From Acanthochromis polyacanthus (Eukaryota; Chordata; Actinopteri; Pomacentridae): a stretch of 64,000 nt of DNA. Position 1 is the first letter of the stretch, and the number at the start of each line of letters is the position of its first letter. The stretch is from positions 12,823,983-12,887,982 of the forward strand of contig NC_067122.1 of NCBI RefSeq assembly GCF_021347895.1. The letters run 5' to 3'. Both the position numbers and the translations under genes were made by a program. The notes beneath the pieces are model-generated. The model saw nothing but the letters and a program-made list of their open reading frames with translations, was not told the origin of the DNA and ran no database searches. Positions 35,704-47,707 of the stretch are shown here, piece after piece.

Positions 35704-37361
35704 TGGGTATTATGTATTTTTTGTGAGAGAGTATTTGTGTTGCACAATCGTCATGTGAGGCTGAAAACTACTAATGTGAATACAAGTACAGTGCAGTTTA
35801 AACACAGTTCATTTTCTAAATGCTGCAACTTGATGGCTTGTTCTTTTGTTATTTCAAATTTATTCAAGAGAATGTTCATGGTGATTTGTTTATTTTGAAA
35901 ATCTTGTTTTTTTGGGCAATTGCAGCCAGTTGCAGCAGTACTGACAGACTTTTTGCAAAGAAAGACATTGCCATAATCTGTTCTGTAAAGTGTGTAAACA
36001 AACAGAAAAAGATGTGGTTTAATGTTATGTATTTCCAAAATTGTACCAAGCAGTGACCTCAATACCCAGGTGTTATGTATAATACAGCATATGAACATGC
36101 TATCAAGGTGAAATGCTTGATTTGCTCTCTATATTTTAATCTAACTTACATTTCAGAGCATTTCTCTTTGAGTTGACATGATAAAGGTGCTGTTTACCTT
36201 AACACTGTGGCACCACCAAAGCCTCGCTGGCACAGGATGTATTGTCAACTGATGTCAGTGTTTAACTGTTCAGGCCTACTGTATGCTCCATTTTGTAGGT
36301 TATGAAGGAATGATTTGCAGAGCTGTGCATGCATGGTGACTCGCGAAGATGCTGTGAAGACATTATTGTGTGTGCCAAGATCTTATTGCATTTGTCACAT
36401 GCAGTACATGTCAATATAAGCACAGCTCCATGTCACTGATAAGAATGTTATCACCGCCTGACATGTAAGGTTCCGTACAACAGAAGTGATGCAGAAAAAT
36501 ACCAAGGCGGTTCTATGAGATATGGTGGCCCATTACTTCTACTTTATGTGATATGTGCTTTATGTGTGGAGATGGGTTTTTTTTTTCATTTTATATAATT
36601 TGTATTCTATTGGGCTGTATGTAATCGTTAGCTCTAAAACAAAACATGAAAATTGTCTTATTTATGCAATGTTTTTAATGTAAAAGAAACTCCACCTTAA
36701 GTGCTAACATTAAAAACGTGTCAAGTCTTTGAACTAAAGGTAAAGTCCCAAGAATCCAGCATGAATGTCTTTCTATAAGAATTCAGACGCTGCTGTCAGC
36801 AGTGTGGACTGAGGTTTGGGGATCGCTGTGACCTTCTCCGTGGCCTGAGAGTGTGTTGGCATGGCATGACTGATGCAGATTATCATAGCTGGAGAAAGCC
36901 AATTACTCTGGTCATCACGGCACCCTCAGGGTCTCTCATAGTGGAATGAAATGCATTACAGAATTCTCTGTGCATGCTTCTGGCAGAGTTTAGTATTTCC
37001 TCTATGCTGATCCCCCCAGTTTGAGTGTTAATAGTGCAGTCAATGGGACCCTCCCGTGCCTCAGAGCCCTCTCTGGCTCGGATGAGCTTCTGCTCCACAA
37101 AGCAGGGAGGTCGTGCCTCTTGGAGAAGCGGATGAATTACAGTCTCCTCTGTTTGTCTTCTCTCTCTATTCAAGACAAAGCCCTTTTATTTTGGCCCCTT
37201 CTTAAAAGCTCCCCTCTCTCAGTGTCCTTGAACGACTACAGAATGAATAAGTCGGGTTGTGCGTTGTGGTATGTCAGACTCTTCTGTGATATTTTTGTGA
37301 GCATAACAAAAACAGTGACTGATCAGACCTTTGTTATCCTTGGTTTTGTTTTCCAAAACAG
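35704..37361. other. Noncoding stretch
   Basis: No gene called. A minus-strand open frame at 36,883-37,173 (96 codons) has a protein-like composition (for example GISIEEILNSARSMHREF), but no splice signals or homologue can be shown. It could equally be a conserved noncoding element. Confidence 0.45.
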
Positions 37362-37451
37362 ATTTGCTACAAGACCAGAGACGAAGAGATCACACCTGAC
37401 AACTCTGCATATGTAGAATGTACAAAGACAACAGATCCAGTCGATTTGCAG
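37362..37451 (+). CDS. Candidate internal exon, gene unknown
   Basis: This is a 90-nt segment with good splice borders. A polypyrimidine-rich run ending 'ttttgttttccaaaacag' precedes it, and CAG|GTAAGA, close to the donor consensus, follows it. Exactly one plus-strand frame is open across it, phase 0 to phase 0. It encodes 30 residues starting ICYKTRDEEITPDNS, followed by AYVECTKTTDPVDLQ, with two cysteines and many polar residues, as in an extracellular loop. No neighbouring exon that would join it was found, and I do not recognise the protein. It may belong to a gene upstream of the 47-kb promoter, to an alternative transcript of that gene, or be a chance match. Confidence 0.3.
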
Positions 37452-38710
37452 GTAAGAGGCCTGACTGCATGTTACTGCCAATGTGTACTCTATGTGCAAG
37501 TATTTTTACTAAGCTGTGCTGTAGAGCTCCAGAGATGGTTATTTGAATGAATCTGGAATTTCCACATCACACCAAAACAATTTGCTGGTCAAATCTTTGC
37601 TTCACATACAAACAACATCACCAGTTACCCTTTAAAGGTCTTATTTTCTATCTCAGAGGATCTTCCTCTTTTTACTTGCCTAAACTTCAGATCCTCCCTC
37701 ATGTTTTCCTGGATTTAATATATTTCTCTTTAATCATGGTTATTTTTTCCATGTTCACTTTTGTTTCTTTTTGTGCAGACATAAAAATCTCCTGCATACT
37801 CTCAATTATTTGTGTCAAGGTTTCTGATTCAAAATAATAATCTCATTTATGCTCACGTGTATGATTTCTAAAGGATTCAGGCACAGAGAGCAGTGACGCA
37901 GTGACACACTGTCAAAACACGCATGTGAAGGCTCATTCTGTGACTGAACCTAAAAATATGCAACTGAAACATAACCTGTCGTGTGAGGGAATTTTACATC
38001 AAAGGTAACCTACTGCAGCACACGAATGAATGTCTAGCTTAAGACAAGATTTGTGAACTTTCATACTGTCAGGAAACTGTTCTCAACACATCAGGGGAGC
38101 TCCTTCTGAGAATCTGGCACATTAATTGGAGTTTTGACACAGTGCATGTTATTAGCACCTGTAAAAATGCATATATTGAATAATAATTGGCTGCTGAGTT
38201 TATTTTGTGTTTTGCCAATTATTATGCAAATTCAAAAGAGACATTTTTTTACAGTATACAGCTGAAGATATTTACATGGGTTACATTTACTTAATTTATT
38301 TAAAAAATGAAAACGTGAATACTCCATTTAATCAGCATGTGAAGTCAGGATATTTCTAAAAGCCATTTTCTGAGTTTGAAAACCAGAGTGGAAGGTTTAG
38401 TCGACTTAAACCACTGTGCACTGTTTCAGATGTTTATTTCATGTTCAACAATGAAGAATATGTTCTTTAATTGCACCACTATAATTATTAGATGCAAATT
38501 GTGGATCATGAAACCAAATCACTCCCAAGGTTATGCATTCATCAGCTGAATATTTTCTTCCCTATACAGTGCTGCAAAGCGGTGCAAGGTGCTTTGAATC
38601 TCTGTCACTTCATGACATTTTGTACAGGCATGGTTCCCAGATAATGAATACCTTTGAGGTTGGTAATTCCCGTACTTTTTTTTTTTACCCATTCTCCTGT
38701 CCTCAAGTAA
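37452..38710. other. Noncoding stretch
   Basis: AT-rich, with no gene or repeat recognised. Confidence 0.5.
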
Positions 38711-39012
38711 AATGTCTTGACAACTATTGGATGGATTGTCATGAAATTTGATACAGACATCCCCTTTCCCCTGAGGATGAACTGTAATAACTTGTATGCC
38801 CCCTTCACTTTCCATCTACTGCTGTCATTGTATTAAGATCGTGTTTTTCCGGTACTTTGTCCTTTTTTTTTTTTTTTTGCCAAATTCCAAAAACCAAGCA
38901 GGTTTTTTGGCTGCTTCGCAAACTGCTAACACACTCAGATGCTGAACATACCTGTCAACATTGGCATTTACCACTGTTGTCAGCATGTTAACATTTAGCT
39001 CAGAGCACTACC
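38711..39012. mobile_element. Decayed percomorph interspersed repeat
   Basis: The motif order matches a repeat abundant in percomorph genomes: 'caactattggatggattgtc', then 'atgaaatttgatacagacat', then 'cctgaggatgaactgtaata', a T16 run, then GCTAACACACTCAGATG and 'gcatgttaacatttagctca'. The copy is degraded and its class is uncertain. No coding capacity is visible. Confidence 0.6.
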
Positions 39013-42000
39013 GTTAAAGCCCCAGAAAACCACTACAAGAGCCGTTACCACCTGTATCTTGTTATCATACATCTATATAGGCTGTTACTCTGCCTTAGAA
39101 TATTACCTTTTTCCTGCTAATTCGTTTAACTAACCATTAAGTGCACAACAACGAATAATCATGCTCATCAAATGGACAATTAGCTTTTATACAATCAGGT
39201 GATTTATTATGCATTGCATTAGGCACTGTATGACTATGTTGCAGTCAGCTGCTTGTGTATTCTTGAAAACAATAATCCCACAGTACACTGTCTGGAAATA
39301 GAAATTGAACCGAGTAAGAAACTGACAGATTGTTTAAGAGAAGGGAAAGAGAGGGGGAATGAAAAGCGCCTTTCTTGCTGGGCTTTGGCTGATGAGTGTG
39401 TCCTTTCCCATTACTCTCCAACAGCGCAATATGCAGGTCAGTCCGGTGATAATGAATGCTCTGTCTGATACTTGGCCTTTCTCCTTCCCTCCTGCTTGTC
39501 TGGTCCGCTCTCTCTGTTGTATCCTCGCTCTTTCTTCACCCTTGTACACTGCAGAGTTTTCTACAGTATTCAGTGTATTTGCCTTCTATGGGTTTAATTA
39601 TCTAGCGATCTCCTCTTCTTCCATTCAGAAGCTTTTTGCAATTTAAATGTGTGTCTTGGGTCGGTTTGTGAGACAATGAAGAAGTCAAGTTTTCTGTCTC
39701 TTTCTTCATTCATTAAACTCTGACTTAAACCCACAGTCGTCTCGCAGTGGAACCTAATTTTGTCAGGTTTGTATGAACAAAAAGAGGAGACACCTTTTGC
39801 TGATAGACTATTTGCTTTTGTCTCTACAGTACATACAGAACTGGATGAACTAATCAAAGTCTGTGCATGCTAACTCCACTACATGACCATCTATAATTGG
39901 AAGGCATGTGAATAGTGCACTCAGTCACCGTTTTGCTAAAACACATAATAGCGGCTTCAAGGGTTTGCACTCCGACATTTCTTGTAAACAATCAAATCTC
40001 AATAAAATCAAATATGTGTTTTTTGTGGAAGCAAACAAAAATTTAAAATAAATTAAATGCAAACTGTTGTCAGTGAATTTGAATTCCATTTCAGATAGAC
40101 AAGTGACTACCTTCTGAGTCAGACGTTTGGGAAACTTAGGATTCTTCTCATTTTAGTTGTCAGGTATTTTTCTGTAGAAATGCACCAATTGTGTGACCAA
40201 CATGCATAACTGAATGAAACCATGAGGTGTTTTATTGGTGATAATTAGTTTCTCTACACTGGTGCTAATTTGTTTTTGCTGTTTAAATGAGTGCTGAAAT
40301 TATTATTAACTTGCAAATATCAAAAATACCCTGTAAGGTATGTTACATAATATGAGCAACGTTTACCACTGCATCTAAAAGGTTTTGGTTTTGTAATTAT
40401 TGATTGATGAGGTTTCTTCACTTGTCTGAGAAAACAGAATTGTCTTTATTGTCTCAAAAACAATAGAATATTCCACTGTGACTATTTTGGCACCTTCTTT
40501 GACCTACATTTACAGCGACTATTCATTTGTTCTTCAAAATGACGATATATTTCACTGTTAGACTCATCAGAGAAGATATGGCCAATGCTATGACTCGTAC
40601 TTGGCAAGAAAGTCAAAATTTAACTGTTTTGTGTTGAAAAAAAAACAACATTATCATATGTGTACTAGTTTTCAAACAAGGTTCTCTCACTGTTTGGACT
40701 TCCTCCTGCCTTTATGTCCGTATCTTTAGGTCAGCATAAGTCTGTTTTAATGAAACATATACAAGAACTGTTTTCTCAAACTCAAAGGGAATCCAGTTTC
40801 CACTTGAATTTCTCCAGTCTTTTTAACGTATGTTCTTCCTGTTTTTGTTGCTGCTGCTGTTGTTGACCTCATGATGGAAGCTAGAGGTCTGTCTACAAGA
40901 TATTACCTGCCTTTGTGTTGATGTTGACTTGGGGGCAGTGAAGTTTCATGCCTGTGTAAGGCTGATAGTACATGTGGTGCCAGGAATCCCAACGTGCCGT
41001 GCACAGCTGCCAAAATGCACCTCAGAGCCTCCTTTCTCTCATAAACTGATTTTGCTTCTATCAGAGGACTAGCAGAATTTGAATGCAGTGTGGTAATGTT
41101 GTATAGCAAACAAACACGATTTGTGATCACCTCTTTTCGTGGCTGTATTGGTGGCAATGCACGAGTGGTGTTTCGAGACAAGTGATTCTCTGGCTGTGAA
41201 TGATGATGGGGTAGCAAGCACTGTTAACAACATTTCAGCAGTGTAGAGGGGTTAACAGTTGTTTTGCACTCTACTTGAGACCCATTTCCATCAATATTCA
41301 TGTTGAGGGAAAATACTCCAGAGAAAGGCCTGGCCTCCTTTTAGATTTAGCGCTATCTGGTTTCCAGAACAGATGCTGCCAACACCAAGGCACCTACAGT
41401 AACTCCTTCCTCACATCATTTCGAAAACGGTGGCAAACATTGTTTTGCATCTCATAACACGTTGGCTTCAGTTACTTTTTATGGTGCCTTGCTACTCCTC
41501 CACAACTCATTAAATTCATCCAAGTAGGAACGCACCAGTATGTGAACTGGAACACTGTGAAGCTCACTTAATGAGGTGTGACTTAAACTGGGGAGTCACC
41601 TCAACCTTTCCTGTCCAGATGATCATCTGCTAACCATCAGTCAGGCTGCAGGGATATGAGGTAAGGAGGGAGGATGAGAAGAAGGGATAGGTAATTAGAA
41701 ATGGAGGGATTAAGGAAGATGGAGGTCAAAGATAACTACCAGGATCCCAAAAGACAGAGTTGTCCCCTTCTCCAGGACACATTTCTGCATTGGCTGTCTT
41801 CCTTTGTACAGGGCAGCGGAGTTAATGACATTTTTCACTTGTGCCTGAGCAACAAACCCAACGTCCATTGATCTCAAAATGGATGACACCAAATGCCACG
41901 ACAGTCATTTTAAACTTATGGGCTTTCTGCTGAGCAGAACCTTTTTAAATATCATCCGTTCTCCCTCTCTGAAGGCCATGTGGAGCAGCTACCTGAACCC

Positions 42001-43558
42001 TGTTGTTTGACTGGAAAGGGCATATTGATACAGCATGGTGCACTCTTACCAAGTGAAAATGGGACTGTGTGATCTGGCAAATTAATCGATAGAGGCAGAC
42101 AAACAGTGCCATCATCTCATGGGAGATATAGTCATAAATGTTTCGTGGAAAGGGAAATACTGAATAAACTGAATCCTAGCTAAGAAAAAGGCCATGCCTC
42201 TCAAAGCTCTTGTTAAAATTTTACTATGATAGTTGTTGATGAGCTCAGCTTGCATTTAATATGCAGTAATTGAATTTGAATTATTCATTATACGAGATTC
42301 CCCTCTTAACTAAACAATGTATTGAGCAGGAGATTAGATCTAACTGGGTCAGCCATTCTATAGATTTCTGCTCTATCGCATGGAACTGATGATAGGATGA
42401 GCGGGATGAAATGGACTCGTGATTTATGAAACATACGTTGAAGCCCTCTCACATAAGAAATTGTGAAATGTTTCAGACAGAATGACTTATTTCTCGTCAT
42501 TTTCAAGTCCGGCTATTTATTTGACTAAAGAGAGCTCTAATGTGGCCAAACACACACTTTCTCATACTAAACCGTAAAAGCAAGCCAAGGCTGCTTTCAT
42601 CTGCTGAGGCACAGAGTCAAATTAGGGCTTGATTTGAATGTTTTGCTACACTAACCAGGGCACGGAAAGAACATCATTGTAAAAAAAAAAAATCAAGACA
42701 TCAGACAAACATCATTCCCTATGGACAACGAAATTGAATGAGAGCATGCACTGACTGACTGTTACTCATTACCGCTGGCTGACAGGAGTAATTGAATTCT
42801 GCCTGAAAAACTTTCAGTTTATTTATGACAAGTCTTTTCTGGTGAAAATGTGCACAGAGAAAAAGACAGCTATCAGTTGGTTGCTTTACATTTTTTATAC
42901 GCTTAAACGCAGACGATCAATAAGAAGCTGCAGATGGATAGTACTGGGTTTCTGTCTGCTAATGCTGACATCTCTAAAATGCATCCAAACTCTGTACACT
43001 ATATTCTGTTTTTTTAAACAAACTTGGGCATATAAAACAGAGAGCTTACCCATCCAATGTTTTTTTTCAAAGGCTAGGCTATAGTCCAAATGCTAGAGGA
43101 ACAAAGGTCCCCATATTGTTGTGTAATTTTCAGAAGTCCTTCCAAGTATCCCTGCTATAACACAGACTGCATAATCCATACTGGGCTGCTGGGTTGGCTA
43201 CAAACACTTGAGTTTTGAATTGATTAGTCTTCCCTGACAGTCTGTCAAGTTTTATTTTGAAAGTGTGGTATTTATATAAAAATTGGCAAGAAATCCAGCT
43301 GAGACAATAGGTCTGTATATAATAACAAATCAACTCAGAATAGAAGATGCTCCTCTGCAGTTGTTTTTGTGCTGCCTGCAGTTTAGATTCTTGTTAAATT
43401 GTACCTGCAGAGGGAAGCGCTCAGGTGGTATAATGTCTTAAGTCTTTTTCATATTTGAGATGAGTCTTTGTCGGATCATTGTTTGAATATCTTAATCATC
43501 CTCCGGGAATGTGGCTGAATAAATATGCAGGAAATAACGGTGCATACTGATAAAGCAA
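39013..43558. other. Noncoding stretch
   Basis: About 4.5 kb without a recognisable gene. It includes a purine-rich patch around 41,640-41,730 and an A13 run near 42,680. The part at 42,230-42,540 has homeodomain-like TAAT cores and little simple sequence, which suggests a possible regulatory element but cannot be shown here. Confidence 0.5.
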
Positions 43559-43561
43559 TGT

Positions 43562-43603
<42 letters not shown>
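43559..43603. repeat. (TG)n followed by a G28 tract
   Basis: A short TG run (43,559-43,575) passes into 28 consecutive G residues (43,576-43,603), then TTAGGGGGAG. Such a long G run can form G-quadruplexes, and its exact length is prone to sequencing and assembly error. Confidence 0.95.
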
Positions 43604-43606
<3 letters not shown>

Positions 43607-45241
43607 GGGGGAGTTGCAGAAGAAACCTGGCTTGCTGACAGCAGACGAAAGACACAGTGTTGTGACTTAGAGTCATAACTGTACTTCGAATCAGCCTGAC
43701 ACCTTGTTTGTGGAATAGTGTTCTTCTGACTTCACACTGGAGTGGAAATTGAGAGCAATCTGGAGTTTTTGGAAAAAGGGACTGGCACTCTGTCCTTTGG
43801 TAAATGCTTTTATTTGCCTTTAAAATGATTTTGTGATGGCCGTGGAAAAAGAGTTTATAGTGGGGCAGAGGAGAAAATCATTTGACACAGCAGCTATTTT
43901 CTAAATATATCCGAGGCTTATTGACCAGAACTGAGCTTTGTGTGTTTGTGTATGTTTGAACTCAGCTTTTACCTTTACAATTTTGCAAAACTTCAGACCA
44001 TTTATGGAGGTTGTAATGTTACGTTTCTGTTGAAACCTTTAGAATAGTGTTGATTGAGCTTCGCGGTTTAGGTTAAAAGATCATTCTTGATGTGTTGATG
44101 GTCCAACTTGCATGGATGTGCATTTATTTGCATGTTTTCTTTCAGATTTTCTTGAAATTCTGTAAAAAACCTACATGATCCAAGTTTTCAGGAAACATAG
44201 TTCGTGGATGAGTTGTCCTATATGTGCTGGAAGTCATTTCAAGTTTGAGCATGTACAGCTTCATACAATAGCTTGATGGTCAATTGGTGGCTGTTGAATT
44301 GTTTTGCATTACACTGAGAGAGTTTCTTTTAATATTTAATCCACCATGTCTGTATGTATGAGGAATAAATATTAATCAGCACATGACACCTGAATCAACA
44401 CCTCATGAGAACATTTTCAACAATAACTGGTTATTATAATGTTCATAAATGCAGGATCCTCATTAGTTGCAGGCAGCCATGTGTACCTAACAAACTAAAA
44501 CAGCTCATGTATGCATGCTTAGCCATTCATGTTCTTAATGCAATGGAAAACACTTGGAAAGAGGTTTTCATTTTCTCAAGGGAAAAACTATCAAAGTGTG
44601 ATTTGAAATTTCTCTAAAATGAGCACATTGTTTAAATCACCTTAAATGAACAGTAACTCCCTTTGACATGCTGGTACCATTAGAGACTGGATTAAGTAGT
44701 GAGCAGGTGTTGTCAGTATCTCTGCAGAACACAGCCTGAAGGGAGTTTATGAGATGAGGATGAAGGACGGCTGACCACATCATGTCTCTGTACACAGTGC
44801 AGTTCTAATTGTGGAAGTATAATAGCATTTGCTCTCCTGTTTTCCAAGTAATCTTTTCACTGTGTGTTGATCAAACCAAGACACACTGCTCACACTCGCA
44901 GAAGCCTTTGTCATTTTTAACAATTGTATTGTTCACAGCGTGAGACCAAGATTACACAAATACTTGAGTGGAATACTTTGTAGGAGTAGGCTGCATTTGT
45001 CAGAATCCATTGTGGAAACACTGCGAATCAGTGTAGAAACCTGAGTGTCTGCTGTACTGTTACCAAGCAGGCAAACAGTGTTATATACTGGTCATTAGAT
45101 GATTCACCCATGCTGAGAACAGCTCCTAAAGAGACTACAGCAGCAACTAACACATGCATTTTTAGTAAAATACCAGTCACATCCATGTGAGGTACATTAG
45201 GTGAAGGTTCACAGGAAATTACAGAGTTTTTTTTTCTTCAG
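43604..45241. other. Noncoding stretch
   Basis: No gene or mobile element recognised. Confidence 0.5.
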
Positions 45242-45411
45242 AAATTTCAAAGATCATCCACTTCACTTCACATCTGCCTCAGTAAAAACAGGAAATCTTT
45301 CTTGCCATCAGCAATCAGACTGTTTAATTCAAAAGCAGAAAGATGAGACCAGACAATTGAATTTCCCTTTGGGGATCAATAAAGTCATTCTATTCTATTC
45401 TATTCTATTCT
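45242..45411 (+). pseudogene. LINE 3' end with (ATTCT)n tail
   Basis: The frame from 45,242 ends in TGA at 45,344 and contains NRKSFLPSAIRLFNS. This is the conserved C-terminal end (SFIPSAIRLLN type) of a teleost non-LTR retrotransposon protein. The short 3' UTR holds 'gaatttccctttggggatca' followed by ATAAAGT, the standard ending of these elements, and then five ATTCT units (45,387-45,411). Only the extreme 3' end was inserted, as is typical for 5'-truncated copies. Confidence 0.8.
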
Positions 45412-46580
45412 GAACTTTAAACACTTGATTTCCTGCAGTCTGATGAATTTTTTTGCACCAATTCGTAAATTTTCTGCACCAATTTATGATGGAAATTTCT
45501 TTATGTAAAGAAAAACACCATGTGACAATTCAAAATATAATGGAATGTAATTCTGTAAGGTATTCTCTATTGCTGTATTGCTTTCAATGTATCCCCAGCC
45601 ACCCCCTCAAAATGCTTATGATCACTTGCAACAAGTTGGACAAGTAGTCAGAGGTGGAGCTACGGCTACCAAATAAGATGTGGCTCTGTCACACAACCAA
45701 TGGTCACATACTCAGACCCCTCATCTTATTTTCCAGTTTGTACATCCTCGATTCCTGTCTTTGTCCCTCTCGCCACAATGAGATGCGAGCGGAGGAGGCA
45801 AGGAAAAGACACGAGGAGAGAGGAGTCAAAGCAACATACATCTAACAAAATGAGACATCCTCGCCTCAGAGCCGTTATTTTAAAGTGATGTCAATTAAAT
45901 ACGACGTGTGGCACAGCTGCTTCATCTGTCCATAGTTTTTCTGTAACCAACCTGACAGATATTCTGATTGAGAGATATATACATATACTATACACACATT
46001 TGTCAGCCCTGCTCCTGTCATGGTTTGTATATTCCAGCTGTGTTACGCCTCTTTCATGTCACGGATGCAGAAAAGACTTCATCTAGGATACATCTGTGCA
46101 TCCTACATTAGAGCTCGTACACCAAGACGCCTCCATCTTCGATCCTCTCTCCTCAAGATGCATTTTAGGAACTGGGATTGTGCTTCGTGATGAGTGATTT
46201 CCGGGTCACGGAAGAAGATGAGAAGCCTGGAGGTTGTCAATTAGAGATGAACCTTTAGAACTGGATCTACGTCCAGTATTTTTCTGGTTGAATTTTTTTT
46301 TTTACAGAATCATCTCTGTATGTCTGTTTCCATTCATGTGAATTTTAACAGCTCAAAACTCCCATTCAACCACATACAACCAAGTAATACACTGGTTTTG
46401 TAGCTTTTTTTCATTATATCCATTGAAAAGGTCAAACAAATTAATCAGTTTTGTACATAAAGAACCAGAAAGTGTGCATAATTTAGATTTAGTTGTGGAT
46501 TGAGTTGATGCTCTTGTACCGACTCTTAAAGTCTGTGAGGATGAAACTTACTTAGAAGAACCCCTGAAATAAGAGGTACA
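45412..46580. other. Noncoding stretch
   Basis: No gene or mobile element recognised. Confidence 0.5.
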
Positions 46581-46674
46581 ACAATGCAAGATTGACCTGC
46601 ATCCCAGTGAAAGAAAAGGTTAAAAATATGTTTACAATGCAAATATGTTTACAATGCAAGATTGACCTGCATCC
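46581..46674. repeat. Nested local duplication
   Basis: A 24-bp sequence, ACAATGCAAGATTGACCTGC plus ATCC, is present at 46,581-46,604 and again without change at 46,651-46,674. Between them lies a perfect tandem pair of the 17-mer AAATATGTTTACAATGC (46,624-46,640 and 46,641-46,657), whose second copy overlaps the start of the second 24-mer. Confidence 0.9.
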
Positions 46675-47190
46675 AAACGGATGTTGGACGGACGGTGTGA
46701 TATTTTAAGTAGATGGGTTACAAAACATGGACATTTGCTCTACAACAGTCCTGTATCATTTATCTTCTACAAAACTATCAACATTTGGAGATTGTTAATC
46801 AATTGAGGGTTAAATTAAGGGCTTGCTGTACTCATACATGTACAACACATAAACTTGTCTGTACTTTTACATGGCAGTTTTGCTTGCATAAGCATAGGAT
46901 TAGAGTGAGAGACCAAAAAATAAAGATTATTTGGCCTACAACAGATTGCAGAAATAAATGAAGCAGACATTGTGTCACCCCAAAAGGAGTAATGGTCTCA
47001 GCATAGCCACCCTCCATAAAATCTTGCTATTTTTACTGCATTTATTTCCCATCTTCCAGCATGTCTTGAGCTTTTCAGGATGACAGGATTCCTCTCCTCA
47101 CAGTTACAAACGATCTCTTTGCTTCTCCTCCTCCAACTGGCAAACCACAGAATGACACCCTCTGAACGCACAGCTGTCAAAAGTTTGGGA
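46675..47190. other. Noncoding stretch upstream of the promoter
   Basis: No repeat recognised. The part from about 47,050 becomes less AT-rich towards the CpG-rich block. Confidence 0.5.
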
Positions 47191-47195
47191 CCAAT
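47191..47195 (+). promoter_or_regulatory. CCAAT box
   Basis: CCAAT in 'gggaccaattgcag', about 55 bp before the TATA-like box and at a normal distance from the inferred start. Confidence 0.45.
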
Positions 47196-47205
47196 TGCAG
47201 CTTTC

Positions 47206-47213
47206 ATTTGCAT
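47206..47213 (+). promoter_or_regulatory. Octamer (POU/Oct) site
   Basis: A perfect ATTTGCAT, the complement of ATGCAAAT, between the CCAAT and TATA-like boxes. Octamers in this position occur in promoters bound by POU-domain factors. Use here is inferred. Confidence 0.45.
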
Positions 47214-47244
47214 GGATCGCTTTCCCGCACGTTAGAATAGATAA

Positions 47245-47253
47245 TATTTAAAG
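47245..47253 (+). promoter_or_regulatory. TATA-like box
   Basis: TATTTAAAG lies just at the upstream edge of the CpG-rich block. A start about 25-30 bp downstream, near 47,275, would fit. Confidence 0.4.
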
Positions 47254-47274
47254 AGAATTTGGACACATGGCTGA

Positions 47275-47707
47275 TTCGTGATTGATTCTCCTTGTTCTCG
47301 GGGTAGACGAGGGGGGAGCAGACTGGCTGTAGCTCTTGCTTTTTAAAACGACATCACCGGTGCTGGAGCTCGCCTGTACAAGCAGAAGGAGTTGTGTCGG
47401 TGACAGCGGATCTCTCGGACACCTAAGCTGGTTCTCCTGCGCGCTGCGTGGTGCGTCTCCAGCCGGCACGTCGTGAGGGCGGGCTCGGCTCAGCGCAGCT
47501 AAAAGGTCCCGCTTCGACTGGCTGCTCTCATTGCAGTCCGGTCTGCCGAGCGGAGCGGACCCGACTGACTGAGCCCCCGTCTCCATTCAAGGATTTCTCT
47601 CTCTTTTTCTTTTTTTTTTCTACTCCGTACACTTCGTCCTACGAGCACAGGACCGACATCTATCGCAGCTCGCCTCGTGTGGACAATGTTTCTCTTGCAG
47701 TACACAG
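47275..47707 (+). other. Candidate first exon of an unidentified gene
   Basis: The exon would start near 47,275, downstream of the CCAAT, octamer and TATA-like boxes. It has a long pyrimidine-rich leader containing a very short upstream frame (ATG at 47,267-47,269 if the start lies further upstream). The main ATG at 47,686 has A at position -3. Reading from it gives MFLLQYT before the donor ACAG|GTACAAG at 47,708, leaving the frame in phase 1. If unspliced, the frame continues to 47,904 through a hydrophobic stretch, but that part is pyrimidine-rich intron-like sequence. The next exon is not identifiable, so intron 1 probably extends beyond the window. The gene cannot be named. The strand call rests on the order of promoter boxes and the donor sites. 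Confidence 0.4.

Noticed and set aside
47248..47586. A 112-codon minus-strand frame in the CpG-rich block.
   Set aside because: GC-rich promoter DNA lacks stops by chance; no initiation or splice context on that strand and no motif.
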